Counted from the stretch's first letter, positions 1 through 7,326 are shown. The stretch is 36,329 nucleotides of DNA from DASUBV01 sp035763085 (GCA_035763085.1 DASUBV010000143.1:1-36329), one strand, 5' to 3'. Numbers and translations are program-made. Notes: generated by a model from the letters alone, not told the origin.

Positions 1-294
1 ACTAGCAACTCACCTCGCGCCCCCACATATGATCAACAGGTTTTTCCACAGCATGTGCACGTTGCAGCGGTGCGCTGCCGCACGTCAGTTCCCCGCCCGG
101 CGGCCGGGGCCGGTGATCGGGGGAGGTCACCGATTACCCGGGTCCGGCACCGCTATCCACTATCCACAGCCTAGGGCCGCCCTTCGCGGCGTGGCTGGCA
201 AACAGCCAGGGTCATGGTTCGGGCACGGCCGCCGCTAAGGCGAGCCGGGCTCAGGCGGTGACGGGCCGGAGACGGGCTGTGGACCGTCACCGGT

Positions 295-324
295 TTGACC
301 GGTCCCCCTCGGGACGCGTAACGT
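295..324 (+). promoter_or_regulatory. Probable rpmH promoter
   Basis: A -35 hexamer TTGACC (295-300) and a -10 hexamer TAACGT (319-324) are 18 bases apart, about 140 bases before rpmH. This fits a vegetative sigma-70 promoter driving the rpmH-rnpA-yidD-yidC run. Assigned by eye only. Confidence 0.45.
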
Positions 325-398
325 TCATTAGCCCGGTTAGACCGGTGCGGGTGAAGCATGGCCTCGTGCCGGACCGGGACGGTCAGCCTTGAGACCCC

Positions 399-445
399 CG
401 TGGTTCGAGGATCCGTGGTTCCGAGATACCCGAAGTTCCGAGATC
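399..445 (+). repeat. Three near-identical 15-nt units in the rpmH leader
   Basis: The units CGTGGTTCGAGGATC (399-413), CGTGGTTCCGAGATA (414-428) and CGAAGTTCCGAGATC (431-445) follow each other, ending 19 bases before the rpmH start. They lie between the likely promoter and the ribosome binding site, so they would be in the mRNA leader. Confidence 0.6.
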
Positions 446-464
446 CGCAGCACCTGGAGTTCTG

Positions 465-602
465 GTGAGCAAGCGTACGTTCCAGCCGAACAACCGTCGC
501 CGTGCCAAGACGCATGGCTTCCGGCTGCGCATGCGCACCCGGGCCGGCCGGGCCATCCTGGCGGCGAGGCGGCGGAAGGGCCGCGCGCGCGTCAGCGCCT
601 GA
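465..602 (+). CDS. rpmH: 50S ribosomal protein L34
   Basis: A 45-residue protein starting at GTG 465, with TGGAG (455-459) five bases upstream. It begins SKRTFQPNNRRRAKTHGFR after the initiator and continues RMRTRAGRAILAARRRKGR, the almost invariant L34 sequence, and is as basic as expected for an rRNA-binding protein of the large subunit. It is the first gene of an apparent rpmH-rnpA-yidD-yidC unit and lies 31 bases before rnpA. Its length is normal for the family and identification is secure. Confidence 0.97.
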   Translation: MSKRTFQPNNRRRAKTHGFRLRMRTRAGRAILAARRRKGRARVSA

Positions 603-633
603 AGCACGCCGGCGCCGGGGCGGGTGACTGCCG

Positions 634-993
634 ATGCTTCCCGCCGCCGCGCGACTGCGGCGCAAGGCGGAGTTCTCGGCTGCGGTCCGGGGCGGCAGCC
701 GAGCCGGCAAGCCGCTGGTCTCGGGTCATCTGCTGGTCCGGCCCGCTGATGAGCCCGCGCGAGTGGGATTTGTCGTGAGCCGCGCGGTGGGTACCGCGGT
801 GGTGCGGAACCGGGTCAAACGACGGCTTCGCCACCTAGCCCGCGGGCATCTGGGGTCACTTCCTGGAGGTAGCCTGCTTGTGTTGCGCGCTAACCCACGC
901 GCCGCGACGGCGCGCCAGGAGGAACTCGCCGCCGAACTCGACCTGGTAATCGCAGCATTGCTTCGGCGGCAGGATAGGGCACTGTGTCGGTGA
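634..993 (+). CDS. rnpA: Ribonuclease P protein component
   Basis: A 119-residue basic protein. It starts MLPAAARLRRKAEFSAAVR, typical of RnpA, and has the family signature RNRVKRRLRHLAR around residues 58-70 (RNR motif). RnpA binds the RNase P RNA and helps it cut 5' leaders from tRNA precursors. There is no clear Shine-Dalgarno before ATG 634, so translation may be coupled to rpmH, which ends 31 bases upstream. Its 3' end overlaps yidD by 10 bases. Length and position are normal for actinomycetes. Confidence 0.95.
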   Translation: MLPAAARLRRKAEFSAAVRGGSRAGKPLVSGHLLVRPADEPARVGFVVSRAVGTAVVRNRVKRRLRHLARGHLGSLPGGSLLVLRANPRAATARQEELAAELDLVIAALLRRQDRALCR

Positions 994-1334
994 CGAGCCC
1001 AGGCGGTCAGCAGGCACCGGGCCGGCGGTCAGCCGGCGCCCGGATGCTCATGCTGCTGATCCGCTTTTATCAGCTCGCCATCAGCCCGGTGCTGCCGCCG
1101 TCTTGTCGTTTCTACCCGTCTTGCAGCGCCTACGCGCTGGAGGCAGTGCAGGTGCACGGTGCCCTGCGCGGGTCCTGGCTGGCAGTCCGGCGGCTGAGCC
1201 GGTGCCACCCGTTCCATGCCGGGGGCGTGGACCCAGTGCCGCCCGCGCGACCTAGCGGTCGTGCCGTCAGTCCGGATCGCGGCGCGGATGCGGAGTTTTC
1301 TGTCCAGACCGCAAGGGAGCTAGCAGGTGGGTAA
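984..1334 (+). CDS. yidD: Membrane protein insertion efficiency factor YidD
   Basis: A 116-residue protein starting at GTG 984, overlapping rnpA by 10 bases and yidC by 8, which suggests tight coupling. It shows the YidD core: IRFYQLAISPVLPPSCRFYP, then SCSAYALEAVQVHG with the conserved cysteines, and CHPFHAGGVDPVP. YidD is a small membrane-associated protein thought to assist YidC-dependent insertion. The first 20 residues (Gly, Ala, Arg rich) precede the conserved part; ATG 1044 (MLMLLIRFYQL) is an alternative start. The C-terminal 30 residues are variable and probably disordered. Confidence 0.93.
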   Translation: MSVTSPGGQQAPGRRSAGARMLMLLIRFYQLAISPVLPPSCRFYPSCSAYALEAVQVHGALRGSWLAVRRLSRCHPFHAGGVDPVPPARPSGRAVSPDRGADAEFSVQTARELAGG

Positions 1335-2439
1335 TCCGCTGAACGTCCTGTATGAGGCCGTTGGCTGGATCGTCAAACAGCTCTACGGCGTGCTGAGCCC
1401 GCTATTCGGCTCCTCCAGCGGCTGGACCTGGGCACTGACGATCATCATCCTCGTGGTGTTCATGCGGCTGCTCATGGTGCCGCTGTTCATCAAGCAGATG
1501 CACACCACCCGTGCGATGAGCTCCCTCCAGCCGCAGATGGCTGCGCTGCGCAAGAAGTACAAGAACGACAAGCAGACGCTCAACCAGGAGACGATGAAGC
1601 TCTACCAGGAGGCGGGCGTCAACCCGCTGATGGGCTGTCTCCCGGTTGTCGCTCAGCTGCCCTTGTTCTTCGCCCTGTTCAGCGTCCTGCGGGCCATCGC
1701 GGAGTGGAAGCCGGGCCAGGTTCCCAAGTACGGGCTGACCGAGCAGATGATGCACGGCGCCTCGCACGCCCAGATCCTGGGCGCCACCATCGACGACAAG
1801 TTCCTGTTCTCGCACGGTGTGCCGCTGCACGCGAAGATCGTGATCCTGGGCGCGGTCCTGATCAGCATGGCGACGACCTACCTGACCGTGCGGCAGAGCA
1901 TGAAGCGCGGCATGATGCCCACCGCGACGGCCGACAATCCGATGGCCTCGTCGCAGAAGTACATGGCCTACATCATGCCGTTCTTCGCGCTGACGGGCCT
2001 GTACTGGCCGTTCGGCCTGGTCCTGTACTGGGTGACGACCAACCTGTGGACGCTCGGCCAGCAGTGGGCGCTGTTCAAGCGGTACCCGTGGACCCCGCCC
2101 GCGGCGGCGGGGGCCGACACGGCTGCGCCGGCATCGGGCGGCGCCGGGTCGAAGTCTGCCCCGGGCAAGGCTGCCCCGCGCAAGGCTGCCCCGGCCAAGT
2201 CGGGTGCGGGCGCCAGGTCGGGTGCGGGCGCCAGGAGCGGCGCGGTGACCAGCCAGAATGGCCGGGCCGCGGCCGCGGCCAACGGGTCGGCGGGCGACCG
2301 GGGCACCGCGGGCGGCGGGATGCTCCGCAAACTGGGCCGTCGTTCTGAACCTGAGCCGCAGCAGGCCGAGCCCGAAGTTAAGCTCGTCAGGCAGCAGCGG
2401 CAGCGACAGTCACGCAGCAAGAGGTCGGGTAAGCGCTGA
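1327..2439 (+). CDS. yidC: Membrane protein insertase YidC
   Basis: A 370-residue Oxa1/YidC/Alb3 family insertase that places proteins in the cytoplasmic membrane with or without SecYEG. It starts at GTG 1327, overlapping yidD by 8 bases. As in Gram-positive forms there is no large periplasmic domain. Membrane segments are visible near residues 32-55 (WTWALTIIILVVFMRLLMVP), 100-120 (MGCLPVVAQLPLFFALF), around 175 and 215-245 (LYWPFGLVLYWVTTNLWTLG). After about residue 250 the tail is long, Lys/Ala/Pro/Gly rich and ends in a basic stretch, as in actinomycete YidC proteins, where such tails are thought to contact the ribosome. Confidence 0.95.
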   Translation: MGNPLNVLYEAVGWIVKQLYGVLSPLFGSSSGWTWALTIIILVVFMRLLMVPLFIKQMHTTRAMSSLQPQMAALRKKYKNDKQTLNQETMKLYQEAGVNPLMGCLPVVAQLPLFFALFSVLRAIAEWKPGQVPKYGLTEQMMHGASHAQILGATIDDKFLFSHGVPLHAKIVILGAVLISMATTYLTVRQSMKRGMMPTATADNPMASSQKYMAYIMPFFALTGLYWPFGLVLYWVTTNLWTLGQQWALFKRYPWTPPAAAGADTAAPASGGAGSKSAPGKAAPRKAAPAKSGAGARSGAGARSGAVTSQNGRAAAAANGSAGDRGTAGGGMLRKLGRRSEPEPQQAEPEVKLVRQQRQRQSRSKRSGKR

Positions 2440-2592
2440 GGCGATGGCCCCGGCAGTGCCCGGAGCCGGGCGGTGTCCGGGGCCGGCTGCGCGGGACGGT
2501 GTCCCGTTCAGCGGGACCGCGATGGCGGCTGCCGGAGGCAGATAGGAAGTCGGGCGCGAAGGCGGCCGCGGATATGAGAGCCGATCTGAGGA

Positions 2593-2621
2593 GGCCTGGC
2601 GTGAGGCAAGGAGACAACGTG
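2593..2621 (+). promoter_or_regulatory. jag ribosome binding site within a 21-nt leader shared with parB
   Basis: AAGGAG (2608-2613) stands five bases before the GTG start at 2619 and decides that start over in-frame codons further upstream (2499, 2574). The 21 bases 2593-2613 are identical to 6271-6291 in front of parB, well beyond the Shine-Dalgarno core. Confidence 0.75.
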
Positions 2622-3278
2622 GTAGCCGAGCCTGACGAGGAGCAGGGCATGCCGGGTCAGGACGAGGCCTCGGCCAGCGAGATCTCCGAGCCCGTCACCC
2701 AGGCCGCCGAGGACACCGCCGCCGCGCCGGAGGCAGACGCCGGGAGCGACGGCGCGGACGGCGCCGCGGCTGACACGGCGGCGGCCGACACTGCGGCCAG
2801 CGACGGCGCAGGTCCCAGCATGGCCGACCTTGAGGCGGAGAGCGAGATCGCGGCCGACTACATCGAGGGCCTACTGGACGTGGCGGACCTCGACGGCGAC
2901 ATCGACATGGACGTCGAGGGCGAGCGGGCATTCGTCTCGATCGTCGGCGCCACGCTGGATGAGCTCGTCGGCCCGCGGGGTGAGGTGCTGGAGGCACTGC
3001 AGGAGCTGACGCGGCTCGCGGTGCACCGGCAGACCGGCAGCCGGACCAGGATGATGCTCGATGTCGGCGGATACCGCCAGCGCCGCCGCTCGGAGCTGGC
3101 CGAGACCGGCCGGGAAGCTGCGGACGAGGTGAAGCGGACCGGGCAGCCGAAGCGGCTGTGGGCGATGAACCCGTTCGAGCGCAAGGTCGTGCACGATGCC
3201 GTGGCCGAGGCTGGCCTGCGGAGCGAGTCGGAGGGCGAGGAGCCCGACCGCCGGGTCGTCGTGCTGCCGGCGGGCTGA
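2619..3278 (+). CDS. jag: Jag family KH/R3H single-stranded nucleic acid binding protein
   Basis: A 219-residue protein if begun at GTG 2619, the best-supported start. Residues 1-70 are acidic and Ala/Glu/Asp rich, probably disordered. A KH-like domain follows (about 85-160, with VGPRGEVLEALQELTRLAVH), then an R3H domain (about 165-219) with MNPFERKVVH, containing the R-x3-H pair (R188, H192), and SESEGEEPDRRVVVL. Jag (SpoIIIJ-associated, also called KhpB or EloR) binds RNA and is encoded beside yidC in many Gram-positives, where it is linked to cell elongation and sporulation. It is 14 bases upstream of rsmG and separated from yidC by 179 bases with GC-rich inverted repeats. Confidence 0.92.
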   Translation: MVAEPDEEQGMPGQDEASASEISEPVTQAAEDTAAAPEADAGSDGADGAAADTAAADTAASDGAGPSMADLEAESEIAADYIEGLLDVADLDGDIDMDVEGERAFVSIVGATLDELVGPRGEVLEALQELTRLAVHRQTGSRTRMMLDVGGYRQRRRSELAETGREAADEVKRTGQPKRLWAMNPFERKVVHDAVAEAGLRSESEGEEPDRRVVVLPAG

Positions 3279-3292
3279 CCGGCACAGAGCTT

Positions 3293-4096
3293 ATGGTGCC
3301 GGTGACCCGGGCTCCGGCTAGCGCAAACGCCGTGCTCGGGGCCGCATTGCCGGCCGCGGAGCACTATGCCGCGCTGCTGGCCGGCCCTGGCGTGCAACGC
3401 GGCCTGATCGGGCCGGCCGAGACGGCGCGGATCTGGGACAGGCACATCCTCAACTGCGCGGTGGTGGCCGAACTGGTGCCCGACCGCTGCGTTCTGGCGG
3501 ACCTGGGCTCCGGGGCGGGCCTGCCCGGCATCGTCCTGGCCTTGCTGCGCCCCCGGGCGGAGGTCCTGCTGATCGAGTCGCTGGCCCGGCGGGTGGCGTT
3601 CCTGAATGAATGTGTCGCCGAGCTCGGCCTCGCGCATGTTCGGGTGCTGCGCGGCCGGGCCGAGGACCTGGCGGGCCAGATACGCGCCGACATCGTGACC
3701 GCGCGGGCAGTAGCGCCCCTGGACCGGCTGGCGGGCTGGGCGATCGGCTTGTGCCGCCCTGGCGGCACAGTCCTGGCCATCAAGGGCGCGAGCGCTGCTG
3801 CCGAGCTGGCCGCGTCGGCCGCAGCCCTCCGCCAGCTGGGTGTCGCGGACCACGCGGTTCTGCAGGTCGGTAGCGGGAAGGTCGATCCGCCTGCCACAGT
3901 AGTCAGGCTCGTGGCGCCGCCACAGCCGCGGGCTGCCGCCGTCCGGGGCGTCCGGCCGGGCGGCCGGAGCCGTGGCGGGAAGTCGTCCGGCTCGGGGGCA
4001 CCGGGCTCCCGGTCGGGGCGTCCGGCCCGGCGCCGCGCTGCCGGCAGCCAGGAGTCCGCCGGCCGCAGGCGCGATGACGGTCCGGGCGATGACTGA
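3293..4096 (+). CDS. rsmG: 16S rRNA (guanine-N7) methyltransferase RsmG (GidB)
   Basis: A 267-residue protein starting at ATG 3293. It has the class I SAM-binding motif DLGSGAGLPGIVLAL near residues 70-84, and VLLIESLARRVAFLNE and TARAVAPLDRLAGWA, all typical of RsmG, which methylates the guanine at the 530 loop of 16S rRNA (loss gives low-level streptomycin resistance). No clear ribosome binding site precedes it, so it may be coupled to jag 14 bases upstream. Odd: after about residue 215 there is a basic, low-complexity tail of some 50 residues rich in Gly, Arg and Ser that is not part of the fold. Confidence 0.93.
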   Translation: MVPVTRAPASANAVLGAALPAAEHYAALLAGPGVQRGLIGPAETARIWDRHILNCAVVAELVPDRCVLADLGSGAGLPGIVLALLRPRAEVLLIESLARRVAFLNECVAELGLAHVRVLRGRAEDLAGQIRADIVTARAVAPLDRLAGWAIGLCRPGGTVLAIKGASAAAELAASAAALRQLGVADHAVLQVGSGKVDPPATVVRLVAPPQPRAAAVRGVRPGGRSRGGKSSGSGAPGSRSGRPARRRAAGSQESAGRRRDDGPGDD

Positions 4097-4161
4097 CGTG
4101 CAGGCGGACCGGAGCTGCGTGCGTTCAGCCCGGAGCGGACTCATGATGGAGATGCGGTGTG

Positions 4162-4180
4162 GGCCCGGCCAGACCGGGCC
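4162..4180. promoter_or_regulatory. Inverted repeat between rsmG and parA
   Basis: The arms GGCCCGG (4162-4168) and CCGGGCC (4174-4180) flank a five-base loop in the 193-base rsmG-parA spacer. It could end rsmG transcription, although there is no T run after it. The remainder of the spacer shows no gene. Confidence 0.35.
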
Positions 4181-4289
4181 GGACCGGGTTTCACTGCGTC
4201 AGGAGCCCGTGGCGATGGCTACTGGATCGGTGAGTCGATGTGGGAGTTCAACGGTCCTCGCGGACAGCTTGGCCTGATGAGGTGAACCG

Positions 4290-5960
4290 ATGATGGCGGC
4301 CAACGGCCTGGGCTGGCCCTGGCAGTCACGCGTGGGCAGGCTGCCCCGGCCGGCCGGCGCGTCCGCTGCCCCGGCGGGCCGGGCGACCGGCACGGCCGGC
4401 GGGCGTGACGACGGGCTGGGCTGGCCGGAATCCAGGGCTCTGAGTGGTCTGGATGCTATTTCCCCCGGTGTCGCTATGCCAGACGAGGGGGGCGACCGGG
4501 CAGCCGGGCCCCCGGCCCGGCTGCAGCAGGCGCTGGCCAGTGTTTCACGTGAAACGACAGGCCCTCCGGGTGCGGGAGCGGGCGGACCGGATCCGGCGGC
4601 GCGGCCCGCGGCACCGGGCGTTCCTGCGGCCCGCGAGCCTGCCGAGGATGCGCGGCCGGCACATGCCCGGCCGGTGCCCGGCAACCCGGGGCGGCATTTC
4701 CAGGCGAGCAGCCCGGGCTGGCCCGGCCAGGCGGGCGGGCCGGGGCGGCCCGGCGAGGTCAGCAGCCAGGCCGGAGGTCCGGTGACCAAAAGGCAGGGAC
4801 CACCAGAGCACGGTCCAGGACAATGGCAGGCAGCCGACTCCTATCCCGGCGGACCGGTTCCGCCCGCCCGCCCGGCGGCGCCCGCCGGCCCGGCCAGTGC
4901 CGGGCCAGCCGGGCCAGGGCCAGCCGGGCCAGGGCCAGCCGGAGCGGTACCGGCCGGGCCGGAGACGGAGGGAGCGGTACCAGCCGGGCCGGAGACGGCG
5001 GGGCCGGAGACGGCGAGACGGGAGACGGGCGTGGCAGGCAACAGGAATGCTGAGAGCGAGGGTGATGTAGCCATGGCCGCTGAGCCGGGCGGCTCGGCCG
5101 ATACGCCGATTGCGAGGGCGGCCCAGGCTGCCGTGGTGGCCCGGTCGGGCGGGCAGCGCTGGCCGCGGCCCGGCACCTGCCGGGTCGTGACGATCGCGAA
5201 TCAGAAGGGCGGGGTGGGAAAGACCACCACCGCCGTGAACCTTGCTGCCAGCCTGGCGATGCACGGAGCCCGGGTGCTGGTGGTCGACCTGGACCCGCAG
5301 GGCAATGCCTCGACGGCCCTGGACGTCGACCATCACGCCGGCGTGGGCTCGGTCTACAACGTGCTCGTGGAAGGCCAGCCGCTGTCGTCGATCGTGCGCC
5401 GCGTCGATGGCTTCCCGGAGCTGTACTGCGCCCCCGCGACGATTGACCTGGCGGGTGCCGAGATCGAGCTCGTCCCGCTGGTCGCGCGTGAGTCGCGGCT
5501 GGCCAGGGCGGTGGCCGGCTATGACGCTTCGGACCTGGATTACATCTTCATCGACTGCCCGCCCTCGCTCGGGCTGCTGACGGTCAACGCCCTGGTGGCC
5601 GCGCCCGAGGTGCTCATCCCGATCCAGTGCGAGTACTACGCGCTGGAGGGCCTGGAGCAGCTGCTCCGGACGGTCGAGCTGGTGAAGAGTCACCTCAACC
5701 CGGGGCTGGCCGTCAGCACGATCCTGCTCACCATGTATGACGGCCGGACCCGGCTGGCATCTCAGGTAGCCGAGGAGGTGCGGGGTCACTTCGGTGAGGT
5801 CGTGCTGGGCTCGGTAATCCCGCGGAGCGTCCGGGTCTCCGAGGCGCCCAGTTACGGGCAGTCGGTGATGACCTACGACCCTGGCTCCAGCGGAGCGCAG
5901 GCCTATCTGGAAGCGGCCCGCGAGATCGCCTTCCGGGCCGGGCAGCTGGCCGCGAGCTGA
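4290..5960 (+). CDS. parA: Chromosome partitioning ATPase ParA
   Basis: A 556-residue ParA/Soj-type Walker ATPase. The ATPase begins near residue 295 (VVTIANQKGGVGKTTTAVN): deviant Walker A KGGVGKTTT at 306-314, then DLDPQGNAST, DYIFIDCPPSLGLLTVNAL and a typical C-terminus ending near SSGAQAYLEAAREIAFRAG. With ParB and parS it segregates chromosome origins. ATG 4290 has a good GAGGTGA 7-8 bases upstream. Residues 1-260 are Gly/Pro/Ala rich and contain VSRET (85-89), encoded by a parS-like site. An alternative start is ATG 5073, preceded by GAGGG, giving 295 residues and still keeping the conserved DTPIARAAQAAV segment. Streptomyces ParA proteins also have an N-terminal extension with a VSRET-like motif, which favours the long form, but this one is unusually long. 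Confidence 0.93.
   Translation: MMAANGLGWPWQSRVGRLPRPAGASAAPAGRATGTAGGRDDGLGWPESRALSGLDAISPGVAMPDEGGDRAAGPPARLQQALASVSRETTGPPGAGAGGPDPAARPAAPGVPAAREPAEDARPAHARPVPGNPGRHFQASSPGWPGQAGGPGRPGEVSSQAGGPVTKRQGPPEHGPGQWQAADSYPGGPVPPARPAAPAGPASAGPAGPGPAGPGPAGAVPAGPETEGAVPAGPETAGPETARRETGVAGNRNAESEGDVAMAAEPGGSADTPIARAAQAAVVARSGGQRWPRPGTCRVVTIANQKGGVGKTTTAVNLAASLAMHGARVLVVDLDPQGNASTALDVDHHAGVGSVYNVLVEGQPLSSIVRRVDGFPELYCAPATIDLAGAEIELVPLVARESRLARAVAGYDASDLDYIFIDCPPSLGLLTVNALVAAPEVLIPIQCEYYALEGLEQLLRTVELVKSHLNPGLAVSTILLTMYDGRTRLASQVAEEVRGHFGEVVLGSVIPRSVRVSEAPSYGQSVMTYDPGSSGAQAYLEAAREIAFRAGQLAAS
4541..4556. promoter_or_regulatory. parS: parS centromere site inside the parA reading frame
   Basis: TGTTTCACGTGAAACG matches the consensus parS TGTTTCACGTGAAACA at 15 of 16 bases. 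It is the ParB binding and loading site. It is read in frame within the long parA gene as V-S-R-E-T. The single difference is at the last base. Confidence 0.88.
4906..5000 (+). repeat. Tandem repeats in the parA N-terminal region
   Basis: Two copies of a 15-base unit CAGCCGGGCCAGGGC (4906-4920, 4921-4935) are followed by two copies of a 30-base unit (4941-4970, 4971-5000) that differ at two positions. All keep the reading frame and encode Ala-Gly-Pro and AVPAGPET repeats in the disordered N-terminal part of ParA. Confidence 0.75.
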
Positions 5961-6051
5961 GCCCCGACGGGCGGGGCCCGGTGAGCTGAGGCTCAGGGAG
6001 CAGAGGGCCAGGGAGCAGAGGCCTCGGCGAGCAGCGGCCCGTGAGCTGACG

Positions 6052-6092
6052 ATGACCGACTCCGGCGTGTGCCGGGGTCGGTCATTTTCTTG
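6052..6092 (+). terminator. Strong intrinsic terminator after parA
   Basis: The arm ATGACCGACTCCGGC (6052-6066), loop GTGT and arm GCCGGGGTCGGTCAT (6071-6085) pair over 15 positions with one G-U wobble, followed at once by TTTTCTT (6086-6092). This is a textbook Rho-independent terminator and the clearest in the window. It separates parA from parB, which are usually co-transcribed. Confidence 0.9.
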
Positions 6093-6270
6093 TTCATCGC
6101 GGCCAGCACGATCACCCGCTGCTGTGCACGGCCGGCCGATCGTCGCGCGGGTGCGCCGATCGCGTTTTCCCGGCTCCGGGTAGCTGGCAGGATGGAGTGG
6201 TGCGCGCCGGGGCCTGTCGCCACCGCTACCCGGTGCCCGCGTCCGTCCCAGTACCAGCCGGCCCGCGCCT

Positions 6271-6296
6271 GGCCTGGCGTGAGGCAAGGAGTGACA
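6271..6296 (+). promoter_or_regulatory. parB ribosome binding site and shared 21-nt leader
   Basis: AAGGAG (6286-6291) is five bases before ATG 6297 and fixes the start well downstream of the first possible one. The 21 bases 6271-6291 repeat exactly the leader of jag (2593-2613). Confidence 0.75.
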
Positions 6297-7322
6297 ATGC
6301 CGCAACCGAAGCGTGGACTCGGCAAGGGGCTCGGGGCGCTCATCCCCACCGCCCCGGTCGGCGTGGTCCCCGGCGGATCCCCCGGCGGTGCTCCGGGCGA
6401 TACCGCTGCGGCAGGCATGGGCAGCGGGGGCTTCGGGGTCGGCCGCCCCGGTCCGGGCGCCCGGGCCGCGGGGATGGACGGCACGGAGATCCTGCCGGTG
6501 GTCGGCGCCTACTTCGAGGAAGTTCCGGTGGGCGCGATCACGCCCAACCCGCGGCAGCCGCGCCAGGTCTTCGACGACGACCTGCTGGCCGAGCTGGCTG
6601 ATTCGATCCGGATTGTCGGCCTGCTGCAGCCGGTGGTCGTCCGGCGGGTCGGCCCCGGCGCCTATGAGATCGTCATGGGCGAGCGCCGCTGGCGGGCCTG
6701 CCAGCTGGCGGGCCTGGACGCGGTGCCCGCCATCGTCCGGGAGACCTCCGACACCGACCTGCTCCGGGACGCGCTGATCGAGAACCTGCATCGCGAGCAG
6801 CTCAACCCCCTGGAAGAAGCCGCGGCCTACCAGCAGCTGCTGGACGACTTCTCCGCTACCCACGACGAGCTGGCCAAGCGCATCGGGCGGTCGCGGCCGC
6901 ATATCTCCAACACGATCAGGCTGCTGAACCTGCCGGCCACGGTGCAGAAGCGCGTGGCGGCGGGGGTGCTCAGCGCCGGGCACGCCCGGGCACTGCTGTC
7001 CGTGGACGACACCACAGCCCAGGAGCACCTGGCGCGCCGCATCGTGGCCGAGGGGCTGTCCGTCCGGGCCGTGGAGGAGATCGTCGCCATGGGGAGCGCG
7101 GGCACCCCCGCCGCGCCGGCCGAGCGGAAGCGAGTCAAGGCACCGGTGGCACCCGCGCTCAAGGACCTGGCCGACAAGCTCTCGGACGTTTTCGACACGC
7201 GGGTCAAGGTCGAGATGGGACAGCGCAAGGGCAAGATCGTCGTCGAGTTCGCCTCGGTAGAGGACCTGCAGCGGATCGTCGCCAGCATGTCGCCGGGACT
7301 AACCCGGGGCCGGAACGCCTGA
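6297..7322 (+). CDS. parB: Chromosome partitioning protein ParB
   Basis: A 341-residue ParB/Spo0J CTPase and DNA clamp. It starts MPQPKRGLGKGLGALIP, the conserved N-terminal segment contacting ParA. A Gly-rich linker (about 22-60) precedes the CTP-binding domain with ITPNPRQPRQVFDDDLL (81-97), GERRWRACQLAG (128-139) and ENLHREQLNPLEEA (162-175). The helix-turn-helix that reads parS is ELAKRIGRSRPHISNTIRLL (191-210), and the C-terminal dimer domain ends FASVEDLQRIVASM. It has its own strong ribosome binding site and is cut off from parA by a terminator. A perfect parS lies five bases after its stop codon. Confidence 0.96.
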   Translation: MPQPKRGLGKGLGALIPTAPVGVVPGGSPGGAPGDTAAAGMGSGGFGVGRPGPGARAAGMDGTEILPVVGAYFEEVPVGAITPNPRQPRQVFDDDLLAELADSIRIVGLLQPVVVRRVGPGAYEIVMGERRWRACQLAGLDAVPAIVRETSDTDLLRDALIENLHREQLNPLEEAAAYQQLLDDFSATHDELAKRIGRSRPHISNTIRLLNLPATVQKRVAAGVLSAGHARALLSVDDTTAQEHLARRIVAEGLSVRAVEEIVAMGSAGTPAAPAERKRVKAPVAPALKDLADKLSDVFDTRVKVEMGQRKGKIVVEFASVEDLQRIVASMSPGLTRGRNA

Positions 7323-7326
7323 CCGC

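Larger units (their letters stand above)
1..464. other. Origin-proximal intergenic region upstream of rpmH
   Basis: No convincing gene lies in this stretch. It holds DnaA-box-like nonamers: TTTTCCACA at 42-50 (one mismatch to TTATCCACA), CTATCCACT at 153-161 and CTATCCACA at 160-168 (one mismatch), and a weaker one on the minus strand at 278-286. In actinomycetes the dnaA-rpmH spacer carries such boxes and the two genes diverge, so dnaA is expected just left of base 1; that is inference from synteny. The short reading frames here have poor composition and no ribosome binding site. Confidence 0.6.
5961..6296. other. parA-parB spacer
   Basis: These 336 bases hold a short run of imperfect repeats built on GAGC, GAGGC and CAGGGAGCAGAG (about 5985-6050), an intrinsic terminator (6052-6092) and about 200 bases leading to parB. 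The parB frame stays open upstream to 6069, but its codons there look non-coding. A parB promoter must lie in the last 200 bases; I could not pick out a convincing -10/-35 pair. Confidence 0.5.

Noticed and set aside
29..238. A 69-codon frame in the left spacer
   Set aside because: No ribosome binding site, no homology that I recognise, and it runs through DnaA-box-like sites.
4906..5000. Possible CRISPR-like or iteron array
   Set aside because: The units are adjacent in-frame tandem repeats without spacers, within the coding region of parA.
4545..7028. An 827-codon open frame on the minus strand across parA and parB
   Set aside because: It is the complement of two certain genes in a GC-rich genome, where long antisense frames arise by chance; the translation is His/Arg/Gly/Pro rich with no recognisable domain.
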